Source of the DNA: Zeugodacus cucurbitae
Taxonomy: Eukaryota > Arthropoda > Insecta > Diptera > Tephritidae
Assembly: GCF_028554725.1 (NCBI RefSeq)
Contig: NC_071670.1
Coordinates: 69,167,001-69,231,000, forward strand
Direction: 5' to 3'
DNA: 64,000 nt
Shown: one piece after another, positions 34,504 through 47,040 of the stretch
How positions within the stretch are numbered: position 1 is the stretch's first letter
Layout: every line of letters begins with the position of its first letter
Notes under the pieces: model-generated
What the model saw: only the letters and a program-made list of their open reading frames with translations
Database searches by the model: none
What the model was told of the DNA's origin: nothing
Made by a program: the position numbers and the translations under genes

Positions 34504-37500
34504 AATAAAAATAACACTTTAAATAAGAAAAGTCCTTGTATTTATCATTTTAGAGACCCGTTTAAATACTGCTCAATTGTATTTAAGAAAAGGGAACAAA
34601 GAGTTTGCATAAAATATGATCTCCAAAACAACTGAAATATCGATTATGGCACAGGAGAAGAAATTTTATGAGGTAGCACAAGCTCTTCCTTTTCGAAAAG
34701 ATTGCAATGACATCCGTCGGAAAATTACGAAACATTGAGGGACAGTTCTATTTGTTCTTAAAGTGCATCGAGTACAGCTTTGAAGTTACTGATATGAGAT
34801 AGTGATGTTAATGATAATATAAAGAAAATATTCTTTCACCTAGAATGGTCTGGACAATGCTTGATGGTACTTATAAAACTGCTTAGTCAAGCTCCCTCTG
34901 CAAAGTTGTATGCTGATTCTGAACGAAACTTTTGACTGGTATGTGGATTAGGTTCGTCAGAGGAGGTCGGTGTTATTGAGGAGTCGTATATAGTGGCGCT
35001 ATTTCACTCAGAAGGTTCATTCAAAAAAAAGTCAATTCAAAAACTAAAGGGAAGGGCAATCGGTGTTATTAAACTGCTTGCGCTTTGAATTTTAAGCAAG
35101 AACATAGACAGAAGATGTGACTTATACTTGGATTCCAATGTCGGTAAAATACTAAAACTACATAATGCTAGGTTAGGTTAGACAATGGATTGAATCAAGA
35201 GATCACACTTGCACAACAACTAGAAAAGGCATTTTCAGGAAGGAAGGAAATTTTCACTTATTCATTAATAGGTACTAAAAAACAAAAACCTTTTTCAGTA
35301 AATCATAAAAAACAGTAATCGAAATTCTGAACTAAAAATTACAAGAAAAACAAAATTTTCAATTGAGCTCTTCACTTTTCGAGCGTTGAAAACTAATAAA
35401 AATACATTTCCAGACTGGACACACAAGTGTGCTCTGCTTTACATTCCACATTCCCGCTTCTAATTACAATTCCTACATTGTCAACTGAATCTCCACACAT
35501 CCGAACATCTATTTGTGTGTGTCTGCCTAAGTCCACACATGTCATTATTGTTCGAAGGCAAGGCAAGGTGGGACAAATGCTCACTTGCTGCCTATGGACG
35601 GCGCATCCCACAGTTAGTACACAGTAGAACTGCGTCATGTGTGCTCACTTGTAGGTTTGTTGACTTATTGTTGTTGCCTAGTGGCATGAAAAATGTTCTT
35701 CAAGTATTTGAATTATGTGTTTGACCCAAATTGTTTTGTTGTTTGTGCATTGGCGTTGTGGGGCAATGGCTGGAATTGCACAGGTTGGTGAATTTAAATG
35801 AAAAATGTGTAAAGCCCTGTAAAGGAATATGAAATACAAGCTTCAAGCAGACATACACACACGCACTACAACAACAATAACAATACATACGTATGCTTAA
35901 ATTTGTGTGCATATACATATACTAACACATGCGTGTGGTGGTGTTATAGTGAACAAAGCAAACAAATCAAAAAGGATTTATTAGTTATTTTGAAAGCTTT
36001 GAGAATAGCTAATGTATTATATAATAGTTTTTAGTGAAAACATTCTTCTTTTTTCTTTGCAAATAAGTTTAGAAAATACATGAATGTATGTATGTATGTG
36101 TGGAGAGATGTGGTTTGTATGCCGTTAGGCTATAGATAATTTCAGTAATAATATGTGCTTTTCTTGTAATCATATTTGTAGCCTCGAGCAGTGCTTAACT
36201 GTACATTTTCCCATAATAGAATAATAGATATTTCCTCTTGATATTCACCTGTCTTTTAGCTGAAGGGAGTGATTGCTTGGGTTGGAATCATGTATGCTGA
36301 TATGATGATAGCTATGAAGATGTCTTCATACAAGCACTAGTTGCTGTTAGAGAGTCGAATTAAGCGAATATCTCTCTTTCCTTAACTGCTGATAAAGAGT
36401 ACCTCGGGATTCGATTAGGTTGATGTCTTTTGAGTTAATCTCTCCACCACTAACTTGCACTATTTCAAATATGGGTTAGTGTAGTCTATCTAGTCATGCG
36501 AGATGGGTACAATGATCCCAATTCACTAGAAATTCTGAAATTTTGATCCATGTAAGTGCCGTTCATCTCATGTAAGTGCCGTTATACATTCACAAAACAC
36601 ACCTGAGAGCATAGTATCGAAGCACTCACACACAAATTCTTATACCAACCGTTTACAATGATCTGAATTATCTAGAATTTCTGAAATTTGTATTTTATAA
36701 TCTCAGTAGAGTCATGACTAAGAAATCGATAAAAATATTGAAGCAGTACGTGATGAGTGTACTTTATCGTGGGCGAAGCTCAAATATCGTGAAAAAATCA
36801 AATTGAAGAGGAGTTTCTTCTCAGAAAGTCCCAACCGAAATCGCAAATAATGGTCGGAAAATTTAATTTGTCATTTTCATTCTTACTTTGATGCTCAAGA
36901 AGTGTTCCAAAAAGCATGGAAACAGTTCTTAAATTTTAATCAGGAATTTATTCACTTTCGATTATACCGGTATGATATATCTGAAGAGAATGAAACTGCA
37001 TTTGATTATGATATTAGGAAGAAGCTTATGAAGCATAGACAGATAGATAGACTTGGTATTGATCCAAAACCAGATCCGACTTGAATATACAGTCTTTCCA
37101 CCAATAGGAGGTCGACTGTTATACTTTATTGTGGGAACGGGATGGAAAAAGATAAAATTGGTTTACCTGAACGTTCTTAACTTATAGATTGCTAGATAGG
37201 ATTAGTGCGTAGACAGACAGACTTCTTATCAAAGAGTTTAGCGGCTTTGCTGATGAAAATTTGGTTTTTCAATATTATACCAAACTTTGTAAGCCGTTCA
37301 TTTTAGCAAGTTTGGCAACACAGACGGACAGACAGCTTCGCAAAGTGATAATCCCATATGAAAAAGTCTGCGCTCTAAGAAATTTCAAAACTTTGCACTT
37401 TCCAGTGCATACTAAGTGCAGCAGACATAAAGAAGTTCATGCTTGCTGCAAGTGGCAACACAATATCAACAACTTGTAAAGCAACAACATACACAACAAC

Positions 37501-37799
37501 AACACTACACATAGATAGTTGTATATGTACAAGAGCAATTTCTATTTCTATTACTTTTCTATGAGCATCCCAAGTACTTGAACAATGACAAACAGGCTGA
37601 AATGCGACGCAACAACTGCAAAACTCTTAATTACTTGCGCGCAACAACTAAACAACACACACACACACAGACACACATTGAACATCTCTTATGCATGATA
37701 ACAAGTGTGTGCGCTTACGAGCAAACAAACTAGAATACAACTTGCACTTTTCACACGCACACCAACGCAACGCAGAGCGCATGAGAACTTGTAGAAATT
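34504..37799. other. Gene-free stretch
   Basis: AT-rich spacer. A 19-bp direct duplication (CATGTAAGTGCCGTT...) occurs at 36551 and 36569. Short GACAGACAGAC-type runs lie near 37205 and 37323. No gene is supported. Confidence 0.5.
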
Positions 37800-39215
37800 A
37801 AACAAAAACCACTGTGTATATTATAAATGCAACAGCAGCGAGCAGCAAGAAGAAGCAGCAGCGCAGATGAAAAGATGCTGAGTTGGTGCCGCGGCATGGA
37901 GCGCGGAAGCGAGGGTAGGCGCTAGAACACGCGCTTTTGGCGCACTGGCAACACAGCCTGTCACACTTGCCGTGAACACCCATTGTCAATGTTGGCATCG
38001 ATTTTTGCACACCGCACACACACACAGCCATACGCGCCTCACCAACATATTCGCGCGCACACATGTGGAGCCACAACAGGAAGAGCGCTGCATCTGAGAA
38101 TGAGTTGTACGCGCTGCTGCAAAACTCCGCACATTGAAGCGGCGCGTCCCTGACCGCCTGTGCGCGCTCTTCAGCAGCGTTGAGTGGCTGTGGCTCGAGA
38201 GCTGCACACACAGGAAACCAACTCGAACTGCGGAGGGAGCAGCGCTGTTTGACAGCCGAACAACAGAAAAAAGGAAAAGTTTGCCATTGAAGCAGCGCAA
38301 TGCCAACTCACTCCTCCAGCGTTGTCGGCAAACCGCGCTCCCACACGACAATGGCACGCGCCGCCCTGCGTCGCTCGCCGTAATGCCGCCCGCGTGTCAT
38401 GAAGTCAGTGACACCAGATAAAGCGCGCTGCACACTACAGCTGATGTGGCTGGAGCGAGTAATGAAGAGAGCGCGCAAGAGAGAGAGAGAGAGCGCGCGC
38501 ACAGGAAAAACTTGTATATTGGACGCATCTCAAGTGGAGATTATGTGCGGATTAAAAGAGACTATGATATGAAAGATCGCGTGAGAGAAGAGGGAGGCAG
38601 AGCGCATGGTTTAGTTTGCAGACCAAAGTGCAGCCCTGCTTGCTGCCTAATAAGCTAAAAGCCCACCAAGCAGCGCTGAGTACATACAACGCACGCTAAG
38701 CTGTTAAGTAGAGCGAAACGCGATGAATTAGAGCGCCGCATTACTGGTGTAGAGTTTGGCAGCGCTAACTTTTCGGGTGGCAAGTGGCACACCCCACAGC
38801 CCAGTGGGTTGATGCGTTAGCGCTGCCAGTAGCAGGTGCAATAGCACTAACAGTAGCAGATACACACTGTAGAGCAGAAGCGCCAAATACTAAAACTAAC
38901 ATTCTGTAAAGCTTTAAGTTCAACTGCAAAGCTGAGTTTGCAGAAAATCTTCGCAGATTTGCAGCGAAAGTTCGCAATTCGCTGCTGTTGCAATGTGACG
39001 AGTTGGGGAAATTGCACAGAAGCTACGCACTGCTGTTGTTGCAGGAGAGCAATGACTTACAGCACTTGGAGAACGAACGGTGGAGTTGATTTGGTGTGGT
39101 TGAAGGGGCCACTGTCGCCACAATTCCTGCTATCTTCTGCAACGGGTTTGATGCAGCAGTTACTTTGCAGCCATCAGCTGATTGGAGACGTTTCATATAT
39201 TGGTTATAAGCGGTA
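37800..39215. other. GC-richer island with GA tract, possible promoter or first-exon region
   Basis: Raised GC compared with flanks, CA-rich and GCGC-rich words, and a pure GA run at 38475-38492 of the sort bound by GAGA factor in flies. ORFs of 92-137 codons occur on both strands, overlap each other, are cysteine- or arginine-rich and match no family I know. I do not call a protein here. A non-coding first exon or regulatory island of a gene lying outside the window would fit, but this is only inference. Confidence 0.35.
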
Positions 39216-42200
39216 ATACGTATAGGTAGTAGGGACTGGAATTCCTACGTCAAACTAAAATTAATGACGTAGTTGTTTTACGTACTACGTAACTTTTCAA
39301 TATATTTCTATCCTTCGCGTATAACTGCGATCAGCAAATTGGAGTCGAAGTCTTTATAACTATTGAAGCTTTCTGATCTCTTATGAATAGGAATTGTGGA
39401 TTTAATCCAATCTTTGAAGGCTTGACTTTTTTTCAGTGGTAAAAGAGATATGAGCTGTGGTAGTTCTTGTTAATTAAAATAGATTAGAACGCACTGCGAC
39501 CTAAGAACGCACTGCGACCTAAGGTCTATTGAGCCGTGTCCTATTATCACAATGTACCATCTAACGCCGTCGCGTTAGGAAACCTTAATAGTGTTCCAGG
39601 GCTAATGGATGCGATATTCTCTCTTTGGGGATACAGTGCTTCCATTCCTTGACTTTTTTAATTGTGATCGCCGGACAGTCAACAAGTGAGCGCTCAGGTG
39701 TTTCTGAAAGATAAATATGTGTTGCAGAGCTCGGTGATGAGTCTTCCTCTGAGTTAAAGAACAAGAACTCAAACACTTTCATTCAATATAACTCAAAAGT
39801 TTCCAGTAAAAGTTTGAAGCCATCGACGAAAGCATTCACTGTGTAATTGGCTATTGGATCTCATTGGATCCGCAAAAAAAAGTCACTTATCGGAATTTTT
39901 GCTATACCTTATATATAAATTATAACCTTCTCCAAATGTCAAAAATGTCATTCTTTCCAATTGCTAACTATAAAATATAAGGGTAGGTGCCACTATATCA
40001 GATCTTCTCCCTTAAAGTTATAATAATTAGCATTCAAAATCAGTTAAATAACAGTTCGTGCACAGAACATGCAGCAGTGCTCAAATTTACATTCATTTCA
40101 GCACCTCAAGACCGCCGTGTCCTTAGCGAATTGCAACTGAAATGAAATTATTCGAATTTCGTGTTGCCTAATTTATATACGTCGTAAAGAACGGTAATAA
40201 CGAAAACAATTGAAATGCGTTAACAGTAAAGTACAAGCAACAATAACAAAAGCAATACGAGAGACGAAAGCAATTTACAACTGCAGGGCTGCGTAGCTCA
40301 GTAGCAATTGCAGCGACGCGGCTGCGTTGGAATTTGAGGTCATTTCATATGAACATATCAGCATACCGCACTACTCACGTGGTCGCAGGGTCGGTCGGTC
40401 AGACAGTTGTTGAAAGCCCAAAAGCCCAAAGAATGGTAGCAGTACATTACCGTAGAACTGAAGACAGTAGAGGAAAAGAAAAAAATCGGTGCAACAAATT
40501 TCCGAAATTTGCAAACTCGTAAAATTTCGCAGCGCTTTCATTTCGGCAGGCGCACAAAGATGTTTATATGTAAAGTTACTCCTGGCGTTCGTTTAATTTG
40601 TTTCGTTTTGTAATTTATGTATGTAAAAGGATGTTTAAATTTGTACAATTTTTTTCACAAAATGCGCAACACACGAAACGTGTGTGACTTTTGCACCAAA
40701 GCGAAAGGTCGACCGAAATTGCGATCAACAAATCGTCGAAATACGAAGCGCTGAGGAAAGCACCAATAAATTTTAAGCGATTTGTGCGGAATTTCGATTG
40801 TTCACCGAACAGCTTTAAGAAAATTAATTTTTGGATATTTTGTGAAACAGACCAAAAACGGATAGGAAGGAAGTGGTAATTTCAGACGTACGAGCTTAAA
40901 AAAATAAATGAATATTCATGTTGAAGTGATAAAACAAATTAAAAAACTATTTTTTTTTATTTTAATACATCTCGAACAATAAAATTAATCCTAAATACCA
41001 AAAAAATATTGATAAACCACGCTCGACGGCCAAATTTAAGCGGTATGATTTTACTCAATAAGCCATTGGCGGAGATCTCAAGACCCATTTTAATATTTGA
41101 TAGTTCTTCCTAATGTGTGAAACGAAAATAGCCTAGAGTAAGTTTGGTTGATAAGCCCTTTCCTTATTGGGATCCATCTAGTATGAAAGAAGGATCTTCA
41201 TTCAGCGAGTTTATGTTGACTATTTGAGATTACATAAAGCATATGGAGACTCTAACTAAAGATCATTCATATAAATAGGTATTTAGCGCCATTCTAAACT
41301 AGTTTAGGGTTTCGAAACCCATCTTGAATATGTTGGATTGAAACCTGTTACTCGAGACTCTAATCAGACAATTATTTCGCTGATCAATATTTTGGTATTT
41401 TCTGGACCATCACCATCTCTAAGACGGACTTATGGTCACGCACAAACCAAACACCCCAGTGGATCATGTTCTGAAACGAGATCCAGATCCAGATGCAATC
41501 GCCCGACATCCTATCGACTGAAATCCACAAGGCAGCTGAAGGAAAGGCCGAACCGTCTGGAGAAGAAATGTGGATATGGAAATATCTAAGGTCCAACAAC
41601 ATTCAAACAACAGTCTAACTGTAATAGGGATATCTCGAAAATGCTGTAACATTTATGAAATCACAACGAAAGTTCTTAATTTCGTAAGTACCTTTTAAGA
41701 GACTCTTATTGAACTTCACTCTTATTAATTAATTTTACTATCTTCTTCCAACAATTCTTGACTGAAATTTAAATGTGATGAATGTATTCGTAAAGTTTTA
41801 AACTGACTCAATCAAAAGGCTCTTGGAATCCCAACAGATAGAATCAAATCAAACGTCCATTGAACGACAATTGCTGACTCAATTCTCCCATAAGCAAGCA
41901 ATTCACTAATTTCCGAAAACAATTGCGAAATCGCGCAGCTTTAATTAATTTGAAAATAACTGAGTTTCTCACACTCAGTAAAGCCAACACGTTTTGCCAA
42001 TTCGAGTGCAATCTTTATTGAAAATCATTTTCGTAGCCTTTTGCAAATGAGCACTTGAGCGAGCAGCAATTTGAACCGTTCCAAGCAGCAGCAGCAACTA
42101 ACTGGGCAACAAATGCTGTCATCCAAAAGGGTAATTGTGCACACGATTTTGACGCCTTTGCCATTCGAGTCAGCTGTGGCATTTGTTGCATGGATAATTG

Positions 42201-43515
42201 CTGAATAGCTGCCGCTAAGCGAGTGCGCTTAATTGCGACACCAGCTTGAAGTGAGCGCGCGCACAGTGAGACGCTGAAGCCGCTCCTGCATTTACCGCGA
42301 TCGTTCGTTTATTCAGTTAACTGGATATTTATTCATTCGTTAGTTTCGTCATTCATGCAATTGAAAGGTGCATTTCATTCATTTATTTTATGGCGCTTTT
42401 ATTTTGATAATGTGTCTTTGTCGTTTTGCAACCGTTATGCTTTATTGTGCTGCACTTTTTGTTGCTGTAAACATTGCCAAGGATATTCATTTCTGGTCAT
42501 TTCACTGAAAATAATCAACGGCGTTGCACAAACAACAAGCAACCGCCGTCGCAGACCGTTGAAATGCAAACGGCAGCAACATTTTATCAGCGCTGAGCCA
42601 GGCAGCAGTGTTCGCCATGATTTTTAATAATTCATACAACTTGTCAATTTGCCAGTCCGTTGTTTCTCGCTTACACTTCTCATCAATTCCTGCCTTTTGA
42701 GCAGCAGCCATTCATTCCACTCGAAACATTTGCATGCAGCTTCCTTCGCCGTCTTTGCCGTTTCAAGTGATGAATAAGTTGCAACGCAGCGCAATTACGA
42801 TTTCCTTCAATCATTCTTCGTCGTCCTTTTCATTCATTAATTCACCAGCTTTCGCCACCAGCCGCGCGCTCATCCTATTCCAACAGCACATCCGGGTATC
42901 GGTATTAAAACTAACCGCCTTGCCTTGCTGCCCCCTCAGCCTCAGCCCCGTCTGCGCCTCCGCCCATAATGTTCGCTTCCCTCAATCAAATTGTGTGTAA
43001 GAAAATTTCCTTCTTGCTGTAGCGGCATTGTTTCCTCTTTTGTTCGTTGGCGAATTCCGCGAAAAACATTATGTAATTGTATCCTTTGAGTTGAAAAATT
43101 TCAAATTGTACAAAATGATTATTTGCATAAATTTCTATGGGATATTCTAATTGTAATTCCAGACTGAGTAATTGCAATTTGTACACGCAATGGGCGGGGG
43201 AGGGTAAGTGTGAGGAATGTGTGTATTCTAGTAATCGTTGATTAAAATTTGGCTTTTGACTTCTGCTCCTTAAGCAAATATGTATTTATAAGTTTTACTT
43301 CTTCTGATGCGCTCATTAGAGAATTGACAGGCGCGTGCAATTCGAGTTGTGTCCTTTTATCGGTCTCTGGGTTATTAATATTTGAAGAAGCTTTTAAATA
43401 CAGACATCAGTTAATGGTAGCTTCAATGTCATGAAATCAGAAAGAAATGTCTCCATTTTCGAAGTAAGGTTCCAAAATTGAAATATTTGCCTTCAAATTT
43501 CGAACATTTACACCG
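39216..43515. other. Gene-free stretch with a possible first exon at 40.1-40.9 kb
   Basis: A 19-bp tandem duplication AGAACGCACTGCGACCTAA lies at 39486-39521. At 40390-40410, GGTCGGTCGGTCAGACAGTT includes an initiator-like TCAGAC followed by a leader-like sequence, a weak hint of a promoter. Small inverted-strand ORFs near 41.4 and 42.5 kb are unrecognised. Confidence 0.35.
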
Positions 43516-43519
43516 ACAC

Positions 43520-44195
43520 ACAATTTTTCGAAATATGGTTATTTTTTTTAATTAAAAAATAATGTTTTTTTTTCGAAGATCTGACTTTGACCCCTCGTAA
43601 TTCCAGCCGAAATAGCAACATTGAAATTGGAGGAAAACCTATATTTTTTATAAGTCACTGCTATAACTAATAATGATTACTTCGAAATTATATTTCGAAA
43701 TTCGAAGTAATGTTTTTCGAATTTTGAGACTAACTTCGAAAAACGGAGAACATACAGTTTTACTTAAGACTCTAACTTTCAATATATATAAGATATAAAA
43801 AAATAATTTTATTCGAAGATCTGACTTTGACCCCGAAAAATAGCAATATTGAAATTTGAAGAAATCGTGGATAATATCAATATTTTTATTTTCCTTTTTT
43901 AATAATTTACAGCTATAACTAATAATGATGACTTCGAAATTATATACCGAAATTCGAAGTCATGTTTTTCGAATTTTGAGACTAACTTCGAAAAACGGAA
44001 CTTTCAATATATATAAGATATAAAAAAAATTTATTCGAAGATCTGACTTTAACCCCTCATAGCTTGACCGAAAAATAGCAATATTGAAATTGGGGGAAAA
44101 CGTGGGTAGTACAAAAATTTTAATTACTTGCTATAATTAATAATGATGACTTCGAAATTATATTTCGAAATTCAAAGTCAACTTCGATAAATGAA
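43520..44195. repeat. TTCGAA-rich minisatellite, three units of about 220-240 bp
   Basis: The phrase CGAAGATCTGACTTTGACCC (or its close match) occurs at 43574, 43814 and 44036. Each is followed by AATAGCAAYATTGAAATT and then by ACTTCGAAATTATATTTCGA-type dyads. Each unit is built from repeated TTCGAA palindromes that could fold back. The third unit is degraded. Confidence 0.85.
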
Positions 44196-46630
44196 GAAAT
44201 TACTTCTTACTTACTACCCAATCTCGCGTAAAATTTGGTTTGTCCAATACCCGGAAAAACGACGTTGCCATACAACATTTTTAGTTTCAAATCGCCGAAA
44301 CTACTTGACTTCCATTTTCTAAACCAAAAAGTACACTAATGGAAATTAAAATAAAATCCGCCACACTTGTTTTGTACATATGTCCTTTTATTATCCTTTA
44401 CTGCATTAGCAATCCCAAAGTGGTCGTTAAACCGTTTTTGCACACAACTCACATGCGCTTCGTTTCTACATTCTCCTCTACTTAGGAAAACTGCAAGCCT
44501 GTATGTGAAATCGTCTTCAAATTCCTGACACAAACAGCTTCAAATGGTCGCTCGGTTGACTGCTCGGCGCCACAAAGTGAGTTCGCCGTTAGCTGCAGTT
44601 TTTCCTCAAGAAAGTTTCGACCAAACGGCTCACGCCAGCGTCTGCCCGCACCTAAGCGGCTCAAAGTTCGGCTTCACTAATTTTTTGTAAATCTTGCGTA
44701 ACTTAAGCAAGTCCTTCGACCGGTCGCTTCACCGCCGCTGCTGCTGCCTGCGTGCAAATAAAATCCACTGACTGAATTGACTTTTGGCTAAAATTTACGG
44801 CCAAGTATTGAGGTGATCCAACGCATAGCGGCGCCTAACCTGCCCGCGCTGCAGTGTTGCTTTGAATGCACAATTCGGCCGGGCAAAACAAACTTTGGCC
44901 GTTGCAATTCCCGAGCGTTGTAGGTGTGTGTGCAGTACATGTGTGCGTGAGTATTTTGAATTTCACTGAATTTTACTGTAATTTCGAAAAAGAAAACTGC
45001 GAAGAAAGTATAAAGTGAACTGCCCGCTCTGTAGTTTGTAGTTCATGAATAAAACATTTTGACTTTTTTCTTTCCCCAACTCTTTTCGCTTTTACTTTGT
45101 ACAATTTGGCTTTCAGCATTTAAGTTTACCACTTTCCCAGCAGCTTGCAGCAATCCTACTCTAACTAGCATCTTCCATATACAAATATACATATGTAAGT
45201 GCATCCCCCTGCCTAGTCTTCAAGCAGCTGCAAGGATTCTCTGCGTTGTGGATTTAAAATTCCTTTAGCGGTAATTTTAGTAATAATTTGCTGCGTAAAA
45301 TTTATGAGTGGCTTTGGGCGAATTGCGGACTCAACTCACCTCGGCTGAGCTCCGCTCAACTCGTATATCTCGAAAGTTGCGCAAGTATCTGCCGGCAACG
45401 TTGATCTCTGGCGCCACGAAGGGAAATCACAAAAGTTTTACTTAAATGTGGCTTAATGTTGAAGGAAGCCCACTTGGGAGGCATCTTTGTAGGTGCGTAT
45501 GTATGTATTCTAAGTTGAATTCAGTCAAGGTAATTAATGAAAGCGTTCATAATGACGTCGATGATGATTTGTTGGAATGCTTAGGGGACTATACGCACAT
45601 GGAAGAGAAGTTAAGAGATCATATCTCTAAATATGGACTTTATTGAAATTCGCATGGAAGATACTTGGATAACTGTGAGGAGATTTAAGAATGTGAAATG
45701 CATTAATTTGCTGCCGAAATAAAGTGCGTACGCAACAGTGACAGTGAGTTTCAAGGTGAATGAAGCAGAAAGTGAGATTGAAGTGAGCCTCTAATATTTT
45801 TTATAAAGCTCATAGGACATAGAAATATAATAAATCTACAGGTATCCTCAACGGCTTACTGGCTTAATGAATAGATGCTATTCCTGACGATATTAACTTT
45901 GCTCAAGCTCCTTCCAGACTTTTTCCAAAACGTTCGGGTATCTTAATACAATCAAGCTAATACTTCATCGCACTTCTTCTCCTGCTTATTGTGAGCGCCT
46001 TCAACAACAGACGAATAGAGACTTCCTCTCCGAACTCCGGAAGGATTTTATGGGAAGCCCTTCCAAAGTAGGAAAATATAAGATCCGAGTGCGGATGACA
46101 TGTGACGTTAATCTGCACTACGAATTAATCGTGGTACTGACCCAGTGTTGCAACACAACTCAAACCACGACTTCACGGCGTCCGCTTATCAAACAATTTC
46201 AATGGAAACGATTAATATCATTTAAACCACATCGTTTCCGAACACAGCATTAACATTGCCGGCTGCATATTTGGTCTCGCTTGCCCATGTCAGCCATGCA
46301 ACACTGCTTGCAATGCGAATCAACGTGTAATTACAGAAAAATCTTCATGTCAGCAGTTAATTTTCGAAAATAAAGACAACATTCAACAATGTGGCGTTCC
46401 AAACTGCCAGCATTGTTTTACGTCAATCAAACCACGTAAAAACGAAAAAAAGTGAAATAAAATAGAATTCAAAGAGAAAGAGAACGTAAGCGAAGAAACA
46501 AGCATGAAGAATTAGTACTGAAACACAGATACTTCAAACGAACGTACCGAAAAATATTTGGCCAAAAGGAGCAGCACTCCAACGAATGAACTGTACAACA
46601 GCCAGCGCATGGACTGCCAAGCCCGATCGC
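44196..46630. other. Gene-free stretch
   Basis: Mixed composition. Short ORFs near 44.4, 45.1, 45.5 and 46.1 kb show no recognisable domain. No gene is supported. Confidence 0.45.
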
Positions 46631-47040
46631 TTATTTACCATATACACTTCGGCCATTGGGCCGTAAAATAATGAGTTCGCCGAAAGCGAAATCGACCAAT
46701 TTACCGCCGCTCAAACCAAATAAAGAAATCATGGCATTGCCAAATGCGAACCAGCGTAAAGGCAATCCCAATCGTGGCAGTTCAGTGACGGCGTTGGCGT
46801 CCACAAGGGTACAGGCGCAGAGGTCGCCATCAAGCAATGAGAAATTGAAATGTAATTGAAGAACACGCGTGCGACTGGCTGACTGGATTGCGGGACAACT
46901 GAAGTAGAGCGCCAATGCCAAGGAAATTATGTGTTGCGCGGGTACTATGCGCCCAGCCAGCACACAACGCTGCGAGCCATTGACCGCCCTGTCGACTGAG
47001 ACGACGGTCCGTTGCACGTCGCCGTGGCACGGAATACGGC
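46631..47040 (-). pseudogene. Possible fossil of a chymotrypsin-like serine protease
   Basis: The minus-strand frame contains, in the order expected for an S1A protease, an RTVV block reminiscent of CGGTVIS, a WLAALCAGW word in a neighbouring frame that looks like a damaged WxLTAAHC, FSLLDGDLCA where NDIALI is expected, VTELPRLGLP, and FGNAMISLFGLSGG where NAxxSGWG is expected. It needs two or more frameshifts, lacks the catalytic serine region (GDSGGP) and ends in unrelated sequence. The 215-codon open frame across it is therefore not a gene. The resemblance is by eye and could be chance. Confidence 0.35.

Noticed and set aside
37798..38502. ORFs of 64-137 codons on both strands
   Set aside because: They overlap each other in opposite orientation, reflect local GC and Cys/Arg-rich composition, and match no known family.
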